In this document: piece after piece, positions 49,318-56,743 of the stretch
How the letters are laid out: every line of letters begins with the position of its first letter
Numbering within the stretch: the first letter of the stretch is position 1
Assembly (NCBI GenBank): GCA_035652815.1
Contig: DASRDB010000003.1
Location: 62,001 to 126,000 of the forward strand
Reading direction: 5' to 3'
DNA: 64,000 nucleotides
From: DASRDB01 sp035652815
GTDB taxonomy: Bacteria > Chloroflexota > Ktedonobacteria > Ktedonobacterales > Ktedonobacteraceae
Position numbers and translations under genes: made by a program
The notes under the pieces: generated by a model
Databases searched by the model: none
Seen by the model: only the letters and a program-made list of their open reading frames with translations
Told to the model about the DNA's origin: nothing

Positions 49318-50376
49318 GTGGTCACGGTATCGATTGTGAACGGCAGCAGTTACACGGGACTGGAGCTATTGCGCCTGCTGGCAGAACATCCTGGCTTTAC
49401 TGTCACTTCGGTGACGGCCCGCAGCGCGGCAGGAAAACGAGTGCGTGACCTGTTTCCGCAGGTCGGTTTGAATGCACCCAGGCTGGCAAATCTGGTTTTC
49501 AGCGAGGAGCCGGAGCCTGCAGAGCTTGCGTTCGTCTGCCTGCCTCACGCGGCGGCGGCGGAAGCAGTTGTCAAACTGTTGCAGCAGGGCACAAAAGTAG
49601 TAGACCTCTCGGCGGATTTTCGCCTGCATGATGTCGCTACCTACCAGGAATGGTACAAACATACTCATCCTGCCCCCGCCCTGCTGGAAAGTGCCGTTTA
49701 TGGGCTGTGTGAGCGATACCGCGAGCAAATCGAACATGCCCACCTCGTCGCCAATCCAGGCTGTCACGCGACGGCAGCTATTTTGGCCATGCTTCCGGCC
49801 CTTTCACATGGCATCATCGAACCGTCAATTATCATCGACTCAAAAACAGGCATAAGCGGGGCAGGTCGCAGTCTCACACTGGGAACGCATTATGCTGAAG
49901 CCAACGAAGATTTCAGCGCCTACAGCGTCTCAGGGCACCGGCACCTGCCCGAAATCGAGCAAGAACTGGCGGCAGTAACAGGCGCAATGGAGAGAGCCGA
50001 TAACCTGCGCATTACCTTCATTCCGCATCTGGCACCGATGACGCGCGGCATTCTCGTCACCTGCTACGCCGACTTGAAGCGAGACACGGTAGGCCGAGTA
50101 CCGACGCTCGAAGAGGTACGGGCGATCTACTCGGCCTACTACGAAGATGAACCGTTCACGCATGTCATCGACACCCCGCCCCATACAAAATGGACCTATG
50201 GCAGCAACCTCTGCCTCATCTATCCAACGGTGGATACACGTACCGGGCGACTTCTGGTAATCGCCTGCCTGGATAACCTCGTCAAAGGAGCCGCGGGCCA
50301 GGCGGTACAAAACGCGAATCGACTTTGTGGATTTTCAGAAACGACCAGTCTTCCGGCTATAGCAGTCTACCCGTAA
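49318..50376 (+). CDS. argC: N-acetyl-gamma-glutamyl-phosphate reductase
   Basis: A 352-residue NADPH enzyme for the third step of arginine (ornithine) synthesis. SIVNGSSYTGLELLRLL is the cofactor-binding start, ANPGCHATAAILAML holds the catalytic cysteine (about residue 147), and SGHRHLPEIEQEL the conserved histidine. GTG 49318 follows GAGAGAGGG after the T-box terminator. argB begins 19 bp later. argJ and argD, which would complete the route, are not in this window. Confidence 0.95.
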   Translation: MVTVSIVNGSSYTGLELLRLLAEHPGFTVTSVTARSAAGKRVRDLFPQVGLNAPRLANLVFSEEPEPAELAFVCLPHAAAAEAVVKLLQQGTKVVDLSADFRLHDVATYQEWYKHTHPAPALLESAVYGLCERYREQIEHAHLVANPGCHATAAILAMLPALSHGIIEPSIIIDSKTGISGAGRSLTLGTHYAEANEDFSAYSVSGHRHLPEIEQELAAVTGAMERADNLRITFIPHLAPMTRGILVTCYADLKRDTVGRVPTLEEVRAIYSAYYEDEPFTHVIDTPPHTKWTYGSNLCLIYPTVDTRTGRLLVIACLDNLVKGAAGQAVQNANRLCGFSETTSLPAIAVYP

Positions 50377-50395
50377 ATAGAGAGGATAGAAAGAG

Positions 50396-51268
50396 ATGGC
50401 AATATCATTTTCAAGAACAATCAGCGGAGATATTATCAACGACCACCATTTGATAGCCGAGGTGCTACGCGAGGCGCTTCCCTACATCGACTATCTCAAA
50501 GATAAAATACTGGTCTTCAAGCTGGGTGGAAGTACTCTGGAACACCAGCGAGATGTGCTACAGGACATCATCTGGCTGCGCAGCCTGGGAGCGCGCCCGG
50601 TGCTGGTTCACGGCGGCGGACCATACATTAATGCCTGGTTGGAGAAATTGAACATTCCGGCTAAATTCGAGAACGGGCTGCGTGTCACTGATGCTCAGAC
50701 GCTGGAAATTGTGCGCATGGTACTCCTGGGCGAGGTCAATCAGCGCCTGGTACTGATGGCAACACAGATGGGTGGCAAGGCGGTAGGCTTAAGTGGCACC
50801 GATGGCTGCATGATTCAGGCACGCATTACCAACCCAAACCTGGGCTTCGTAGGTGATGTCGAGGCTGTAGACCCATCCCTGATCCAGACGCTCTTGGAGC
50901 AAGAATACATTCCAATCATTGCCCCGCTCGGCCTGAATGAAGATGGCACGTGCCTCAATATCAATGCTGATCTTGTAGCTGCGCATCTCGCCGGTGCGCT
51001 CAACGCTGAGAAGTTGATCTTCCTGAGCAACGTCGTCGGCATTTGCCGGGAAGACGGCACGCTGATCTCAGAACTTACCGAGGAAGAGGCCCGGCAGCTC
51101 ATCACGGCTGGCGTCATTCGCGGTGGCATGATCCCTAAAGTATCGGCCTGCCTGGACGCCCTTTCAGCCGTTCCTCGTCTCCATATCGTGGATGGCAGAG
51201 AGCCGCATGTTCTCCTGCGCGAATTGTTCACCGATCAAGGCGCGGGAACCATGATCGTGCGCAAATAG
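50396..51268 (+). CDS. argB: Acetylglutamate kinase
   Basis: A 290-residue amino-acid kinase for the second step of arginine synthesis, making the substrate of ArgC. VFKLGGSTLEH is the phosphate-binding start, LVHGGGPYINAWLE the acetylglutamate site, LNINADLVAAHLAGAL and VIRGGMIPKVSACL complete the fold. The N-terminal extension (first 38 residues) contains a helix of the type found in arginine-inhibited hexameric enzymes, so feedback inhibition is possible. GAGAGGATAGAAAGAG precedes the ATG. Confidence 0.95.
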   Translation: MAISFSRTISGDIINDHHLIAEVLREALPYIDYLKDKILVFKLGGSTLEHQRDVLQDIIWLRSLGARPVLVHGGGPYINAWLEKLNIPAKFENGLRVTDAQTLEIVRMVLLGEVNQRLVLMATQMGGKAVGLSGTDGCMIQARITNPNLGFVGDVEAVDPSLIQTLLEQEYIPIIAPLGLNEDGTCLNINADLVAAHLAGALNAEKLIFLSNVVGICREDGTLISELTEEEARQLITAGVIRGGMIPKVSACLDALSAVPRLHIVDGREPHVLLRELFTDQGAGTMIVRK

Positions 51269-51321
51269 CAGTAGCTACCTATCCTTATGAACGTTGACAA
51301 CCTAACAAGAGATTCTAGCTC

Positions 51322-51410
51322 TATGTCATGCTGAGCGCAGCGAAGCATCTCCGGCCTCGACGCACGAATCGCCTGACTACGGGGATGCTTCGCTGCGCTC
51401 AGCATGACAT
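51322..51410. repeat. Palindromic repeat family A, copy 7
   Basis: ATGTCATGCTGAGCGCAGCG and the complement ending CAGCATGACAT. It starts 53 bp after the argB stop and may act as the operon end. Left flank shares GTTGACAACCTAACAAGAG with other copies in part. Confidence 0.85.
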
Positions 51411-51494
51411 GAAAGGCAAGTCCCTCAAGCAAAAAGCGCCGACCTGAAATGTATCAGGTCGGCACTCGTTTTCGCGCTATCCGTCAAGAGTCGC

Positions 51495-52268
51495 TTACCA
51501 CTGTGGTGGATTCTGTGGCTGCTGTGGCGGATACTGCGGCGGTTGAGCAGCCTGAGTCGGCGGATATTGCTGCGGGTATTGTTGTGGCTGCTCCGCTTGA
51601 TTCGGCTGATAAGGCGGATACTGCGGCTGCTGTTGATAGGGCGGGTACTGCGACGGCTGCTGATCTGTCTGTGGATACGCCGGGAACGGCGGCTGCCCCT
51701 GTTGCGGCTGCTGGTACGGCGGATACTGCGGAGCCTGATAGGGCGGATACTGTGGGTTGTATGGCTGCTGGTATGGCGGATACGAAGTCGCTGCCGCTGC
51801 CTGTACAGGTGAACGCAAGGCCAGCACGCCACCCACAACCATCGCAATAGCGGCCAGCAGGAACAACCACCAGCCAAAGCCAAGTCCGATACTCACACCA
51901 GAAGCGGCTCCAATGTCTCCAATGGCGTTATGCACATTGAGAGCAAAAAGCAGATGAAGCAGCAGGGCTAGAACAGCGCCGCCAATAATAATATACCGAC
52001 CATAGAGAATCTGCTTTTCAACAGGCATATTGGACAATCCAAAGGCATTGTTTCTGAAGATCAACATGGCGGCAGCAACCACTACCACCAGCGCAGCAAT
52101 CTCCTCCAACCAGAGCCAGCCACCATTTGACCCACTGGCAGAGGCGCTAAAGCTAAGGTAAGATGCAGTGACATACGGCAAGAAGAATGCAATCAGCGCG
52201 ATGATACCTCCAGCACCTGCGATAACATAGCCCCGATTTTTCTCCTGCTTTAAAAGGTCCATGTTCAT
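51495..52268 (-). CDS. Four-span membrane protein with Pro/Gln/Tyr-rich tail
   Basis: A 257-residue protein. Residues 10-150 have four membrane segments (GYVIAGAGGIIALIAFFLPY is the first; AIAMVVGGVLAL the last). Residues 160-257 are built of degenerate units of QYPPYQQP type, a low-complexity tail likely on the cytoplasmic side. No enzymatic motif is present. The repeat makes several false frames on both strands. Similar layouts occur in membrane proteins of unknown role in many soil bacteria. Upstream, 52269-52684 holds only an AT-rich stretch and repeat family C. Confidence 0.75.
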   Translation of the reverse strand: MNMDLLKQEKNRGYVIAGAGGIIALIAFFLPYVTASYLSFSASASGSNGGWLWLEEIAALVVVVAAAMLIFRNNAFGLSNMPVEKQILYGRYIIIGGAVLALLLHLLFALNVHNAIGDIGAASGVSIGLGFGWWLFLLAAIAMVVGGVLALRSPVQAAAATSYPPYQQPYNPQYPPYQAPQYPPYQQPQQGQPPFPAYPQTDQQPSQYPPYQQQPQYPPYQPNQAEQPQQYPQQYPPTQAAQPPQYPPQQPQNPPQW

Positions 52269-52465
52269 AAAGTAAACCCGGCCTTTCTAGTCGGCTATTT
52301 CACGCCAACCATTGTTTTTTACTTGATACGCAAAGAGGCGATAGATAAAAACTATCATTCCTGTGTAGTATACACCTTTTGCCAAGTAGCTTATCCGTTA
52401 GTTTAGACCAACTCCCCAAATCATACTATGAGCATTTCTACTGATTTTTTGTGAGGTAGTTTACT

Positions 52466-52613
52466 GTAGGGGCGTGGGCTTGCCCCGACCTCTTCTGGGT
52501 AGTCATACATATGCCGATAAATGGCGAATAAGAGGTCGGGGCAAGCCCACGCCCTTACGGCAGGGAAACATTTTCGCATGGGGGACGAGGGTGAGGTAAG
52601 CCCACGCCCCTAC
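52466..52613. repeat. Palindromic repeat family C plus an extra half copy
   Basis: GTAGGGGCGTGGGCTTGCCC with CGACCTCTT is complemented by AAGAGGTCGGGGCAAGCCCA at 52530-52557. A third arm (GGTAAGCCCACGCCCCTACC) follows at 52594-52613. The arrangement suggests one full copy and a decayed neighbour, between the membrane-protein gene and pruA. Confidence 0.75.
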
Positions 52614-52684
52614 CCATAGGGGTCATTTTTGAGATACAATGGAGGCACGAAGCAGTTCCCTTGTACAAAGGAGTATATCAACTC

Positions 52685-54292
52685 ATGGCAAAAATGATGG
52701 AAAGTGTGGCGTCACGCGCACAGACGCCCTTTAAAAATGAACCGTTAACCGATTTCTCCAAACAGGAAAATCGCAAGGCCCAGGCAGAGGCCCTGGAACA
52801 GGTCAAAAGCGAACTTGGAAAAACCTACCCGCTGATTATCGGTGGGAAGAAGATAAGCGGCGAATCCACCTTTGCCTCGCTCAATCCAGCGCAGCCCGAC
52901 CAGGTGATCGGCTATTTCGCTCGCGCAACGGTTGAGCATGTCAACGAGGCTGTCCAGGCCGCAGCGCAAGCGTTTGAAAGCTGGAAGCACGTACCAGCCG
53001 AGGAGCGAGCAGGCTATCTCTTCGCGGCTGCCGACCTGCTCAAGCAGCGCCGTTTCTCCTACAATGCCTGGATGATTTACGAAGTGGGCAAAAGCTGGGT
53101 AGAAGCCGACGCAGATACCGCCGAAGCGATCGATTTCCTGGAATTCTACGCCCGTGAAATGATCCGCCTGGCAGGGGAGCAGCCCCTCACTCGCATCCCT
53201 GATGAGGATAACGAACTGGTCTACATTCCGCTCGGGGTGGGCGCGGTCATTCCGCCCTGGAACTTCCCAGGCGCGATTATGGTAGGGATGACTAGCGCCT
53301 CTATTGTGGCGGGAAACACAGTCATCTTGAAACCGGCCAGCACCTCGCCCATGATCGCCTGGCAATTCGTCCGCATCCTTGAAGAGGTTGGTCTACCTGC
53401 TGGCGTGGTCAATTTCCTGACCGGTTCGGGTTCAACCATTGGCGACGCGCTGGTCGAGCATCCTCAGATTCGTTTCATCGCCTTTACCGGCTCACGTGAT
53501 GTCGGTCTGCGTATCAACGAGCTGGCCGCCAAACCACGGAAAGGGCAGAAATGGCTCAAGCGGACCATACTGGAGATGGGCGGCAAGGACGCGGTGGTCG
53601 TCGATGAGACGGCTGACCTTGAGGCGGCGGCTGATGGTATTGTCGCTTCTGCCTTCGGCTTCCAGGGTCAGAAGTGTTCGGCAGGCTCGCGTGCCATCAT
53701 CGTCGAATCGGTCTACGATGACGTCTTGCAGAAAGTGATCGAGAAAACGAAAAAATTGACGCTTGGCGATGTCACCAAACCCGAAACCTATATGGGGCCG
53801 GTCGTCGATGAGAACGCCATGAAGAAGATCACTGACTACATCGAGGTCGGCAAAAAAGAGGGACGCCTGGTCACTGGTGGCGGCCATCACGGCCCCGGCT
53901 ACTTTATCGAGCCAACCATCTTCGCCGATGTAGACCCACATGCGCGTATTGCCCAGGAAGAAATCTTCGGTCCGGTACTGACTGTCATCAAAGCGAAGGA
54001 CTTCGAGGATGCCCTGCGCATCGCTAACGACACGGAGTACGGCCTGACAGGCGCAGTCTATACTAACGATCCGCAGCGCATCGAGCGGGCGAAGGACGAG
54101 TACTTCGTCGGCAATCTCTACTTCAACCGCAAATGCACTGGCGCGCTGGTCGGCGTACATCCATTTGGCGGCTTTAACATGTCTGGTACAGACTCGAAAG
54201 CGGGCGGGCGCGATTACCTGCTGCTTTTCACGCAGGCGAAGGCGATTTCGGCGAAGAAAACCCCTGGTCCCACCCACGAAAGTCCGTTATAA
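52685..54292 (+). CDS. pruA: 1-pyrroline-5-carboxylate dehydrogenase
   Basis: A 535-residue aldehyde dehydrogenase oxidising glutamate semialdehyde/P5C to glutamate in proline and arginine breakdown. ISGESTFASLNPAQPDQVIG and PPWNFPGAIMVGMTSA are typical of the P5CDH group, with the glutamate in ILEMGGKDAVVV and the catalytic cysteine in FQGQKCSAGSRAI. AAAGGAG lies about 11 bp before ATG 52685. The MBL-fold gene follows after 9 bp in the same operon. No proline dehydrogenase gene is present nearby. Confidence 0.92.
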   Translation: MAKMMESVASRAQTPFKNEPLTDFSKQENRKAQAEALEQVKSELGKTYPLIIGGKKISGESTFASLNPAQPDQVIGYFARATVEHVNEAVQAAAQAFESWKHVPAEERAGYLFAAADLLKQRRFSYNAWMIYEVGKSWVEADADTAEAIDFLEFYAREMIRLAGEQPLTRIPDEDNELVYIPLGVGAVIPPWNFPGAIMVGMTSASIVAGNTVILKPASTSPMIAWQFVRILEEVGLPAGVVNFLTGSGSTIGDALVEHPQIRFIAFTGSRDVGLRINELAAKPRKGQKWLKRTILEMGGKDAVVVDETADLEAAADGIVASAFGFQGQKCSAGSRAIIVESVYDDVLQKVIEKTKKLTLGDVTKPETYMGPVVDENAMKKITDYIEVGKKEGRLVTGGGHHGPGYFIEPTIFADVDPHARIAQEEIFGPVLTVIKAKDFEDALRIANDTEYGLTGAVYTNDPQRIERAKDEYFVGNLYFNRKCTGALVGVHPFGGFNMSGTDSKAGGRDYLLLFTQAKAISAKKTPGPTHESPL

Positions 54293-54301
54293 GGAGTGCC
54301 A

Positions 54302-55237
54302 GTGTCGAACGTCACACAACTTCGCCCGGGAACCTGGCAAATCTCGCACCTGTTCCTGGGCGAACCCGAGATTGTCGGCTCCTATCTGATTGCTGGCAAT
54401 AACGAGCTGGCAATCATTGATCCAGGGCCAGAAAGCGTGCTGGATTCGCTGCTGGATGCGATACGCGAAGCAGGCTTTGACCCGCAGGACGTAACGCATA
54501 TCCTGGCAACACACGTGCATCTCGATCATGCCGGAAGCTGCGGTACACTGGTGCGACAACTGCCGCGAGCGCAGGTATATGCGCACAGCAAGGGCGTGCC
54601 GCATCTGCTGGATACAAGCAAAGTCGTTGCCAGCGCCACGCGCATCTATAAAGACCGCATGCAGTTGCTCTGGGGACAGATCGAACCTGTTCCCGTCGAG
54701 CGCCTGCACGAACTCGAGGGCGGCGATATCCTCACTATCGCGGATCGCCGCCTGGAAGTGCATTACACACCTGGGCACGCAGTCCATCACGTCATTTTCT
54801 TTGATGTGCATTCCGGTGAACTCTTCGCGGGAGATGTGGCCGGTGTGCGCCTGCCCGGCGTCGATTACGTGCGACCACCAACGCCACCGCCAGATATCGA
54901 CCTCGAAGACTGGTCGAATAGCATCGATCTTGTCAAAAGCCTGCGCCCGGATGTCCTCTACATTGGTCACTTTGGCGCAATCCAGGATGTCGTACCACAC
55001 TTCGGACGCCTGCGCGAGCAGCTCTATGCCTGGGGCGAGTTCGTGCTGGCCGCCATGCGCCAGGGCAAAGACGAAGAACAGATTATTGAGATGCTTATCG
55101 AGCATACAAAGCCGGAGTTACTACGTATCGCAGGAGATCCGCACGTCGTTGATCGCTATGAGATCGCAACAAACTATGCGATGACTGTGCAAGGATACAT
55201 GCGTTACTGGCGGAAGAAGCATCCCGAGCGGCTTTAA
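54302..55237 (+). CDS. Metallo-beta-lactamase-fold hydrolase
   Basis: A 311-residue metal-dependent hydrolase. The metal motif HxHxDH is in ATHVHLDHAGSCG, with later ligands in YTPGHAVHHVIFF and LYIGHFG. The C-terminal helix bundle (VPHFGRLREQLYAWGEFVL onwards) is of the glyoxalase-II-like group. GTG 54302 has AAGGAG 5 bp upstream. It is coupled to pruA; a role in clearing a thioester or lactone by-product is possible but not shown by sequence. Confidence 0.88.
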   Translation: MSNVTQLRPGTWQISHLFLGEPEIVGSYLIAGNNELAIIDPGPESVLDSLLDAIREAGFDPQDVTHILATHVHLDHAGSCGTLVRQLPRAQVYAHSKGVPHLLDTSKVVASATRIYKDRMQLLWGQIEPVPVERLHELEGGDILTIADRRLEVHYTPGHAVHHVIFFDVHSGELFAGDVAGVRLPGVDYVRPPTPPPDIDLEDWSNSIDLVKSLRPDVLYIGHFGAIQDVVPHFGRLREQLYAWGEFVLAAMRQGKDEEQIIEMLIEHTKPELLRIAGDPHVVDRYEIATNYAMTVQGYMRYWRKKHPERL

Positions 55238-55275
55238 TATATCTTCAATATCACCCTATGACCAACCTGCCTCCA

Positions 55276-55372
55276 GATGTCATCCTGAGCGCAGCGAAGG
55301 ATCTCGCGTGCCGGGCGATTCGAGTATCGAGACCACAGATCCTTCGCTGCGCTCAGGATGACAGGCGAGAGG
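55276..55372. repeat. Palindromic repeat family A, copy 8
   Basis: ATGTCATCCTGAGCGCAGCG with complement CGCTGCGCTCAGGATGACAG. It lies between the MBL-fold gene and the convergent DUF4388-like gene. Confidence 0.85.
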
Positions 55373-55430
55373 GGCTTGTTCATAGTATGCAAAGGCTACT
55401 CGGCCAGGTAGTCTTTGCATACTATTGTGT

Positions 55431-56366
55431 CTATTGCCCTTCCTTTAGCAGACCAGTTGTGGGATTGGAAGTACGTAATGCTCGCACAGGACTGGGACGA
55501 ACCGATAAAGCCTGTAGCTCTGGTGGTAGGGGCGATGAAACCTGTGACATCGCCTTATCCACCTGCTGGTGAACTGCCTGCTTGACGGACTCCACCGTTT
55601 CTTGCACGGACTGGATGAGTTGCTCACCCCGCTCACGGTTCAAGTTCTGCTGCATCAGCTCCTCCGCGCGCTGGCTCCCGCGTCGTGCCATTTCCTGGGC
55701 CAAATCTGTGGCCTGACTCAAACCCTGCTGAGTTGTCCTCGCAAAGCGCCTGGTCAGCTCTTGAGTAGCATCACCCGCCTGTGATACTACCTGATTCAAT
55801 CTCTGTGTTACCTGACGGAGTTGGTGTCGCTGCTCTTCTGGAATAGCACGCTGCACAAACTGCTGCACACTTTGATTGAAGCGTTGCAGGTTGCGAGCGC
55901 GAGCTTCCTCTTCATGCTCTTCAAAATGCTCAATCGTTTCCGGCAACGCAATTGGTTCTCCAGGCAGATGCAAGGTCAAACTGCGCACCAGTCCATCCAG
56001 CCGTTCGCGTGGTATTCCTTGCATTATGCCGCGCATCTCTAAAAATGCCAGCCAGCGCGCAAAGACCTGCGCCTGCTGCCATGTAACCGTCTCGTAATTT
56101 ACCATAAGTGCGGCATCGAACCGCACCGAACCTTTCGACCAGGTAATCAAATCTTGCAAAACACTTTCGCCATCGCGCTTATCGCCGGTAACATGAATTA
56201 AACGCGCATCGCGAAAATAGAGGTGGGCGAGTCCAAAACGGTCACCATTACGAATGGAAAGACGACCAGATGCCGAGGTATCGCGAATAAAAATAAGAGC
56301 AAGGGTTACTTGCGCCAGGTACCCAGGGCGGGCAACTTGTCCGTAAGGGGTATGATCCATAGCCAT
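55431..56366 (-). CDS. DUF4388-like (PATAN) protein with long helical tail
   Basis: A 311-residue protein. Residues 14-110 match the DUF4388 plan: LIFIRDTSASGRLSIRNG then LAHLYFRDARLIHVTG and DLITWSKGSVRFD. Such domains occur in bacterial signalling proteins, often with response regulators. The C-terminal half (150-290) is helical with Gln/Arg/Glu-rich heptads (RQVTQRLNQVVSQAGDATQE, EELMQQNL), likely a coiled coil. ATG 56366 or 56360 could be the start; both have weak ribosome sites. No partner kinase is nearby. Confidence 0.75.
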   Translation of the reverse strand: MAMDHTPYGQVARPGYLAQVTLALIFIRDTSASGRLSIRNGDRFGLAHLYFRDARLIHVTGDKRDGESVLQDLITWSKGSVRFDAALMVNYETVTWQQAQVFARWLAFLEMRGIMQGIPRERLDGLVRSLTLHLPGEPIALPETIEHFEEHEEEARARNLQRFNQSVQQFVQRAIPEEQRHQLRQVTQRLNQVVSQAGDATQELTRRFARTTQQGLSQATDLAQEMARRGSQRAEELMQQNLNRERGEQLIQSVQETVESVKQAVHQQVDKAMSQVSSPLPPELQALSVRPSPVRALRTSNPTTGLLKEGQ

Positions 56367-56646
56367 CTTCAGCCAGCCAACCAGTAGTCAGCCTCTACCT
56401 CCTTATCAGGATATCTTCATGTCTATTCCGACGAGGAAAGTACACGGGAAACGGTCAATGTAGTACTAATGGGCACTTGTGTAAATCGGCTTCTCAGGCC
56501 GATTTACACTCAGCAATAAAATACAAATTGAGAAGCAATCCACTATGTTATTTTCGCCTTTTACAACCTGATCCGCTATAAATAATCGCTGAATCATAAA
56601 ATATGTAGGGATGTAATGATAAAATTTATTAAAAGATTCGTTGTTG

Positions 56647-56731
56647 TGTAGGGACGCGATTGATCGCGTCCACTCCGGCCCATTGGCATGTACGACCGAC
56701 GGGGGTAGACGCGATCAATCGCGTCCCTACA
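56647..56731. repeat. Palindromic repeat family D, perfect 24-bp arms
   Basis: TGTAGGGACGCGATTGATCG-CGTC (56647-56670) and its exact complement (56708-56731) flank a 37-bp centre. It lies 13 bp from the ALDH16 stop. The rest of the gap 56367-56743 is AT-rich without recognisable features. Confidence 0.8.
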
Positions 56732-56743
56732 GAATAATCAACA

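Noticed and set aside
51425..51883. Several long frames on both strands (repeated A/D/T or R/S/I residues) over the end of the membrane-protein gene
   Set aside because: They are shadows of the QYPPYQ-type codon repeat of the gene at 51495-52268; none has a ribosome site or normal composition.
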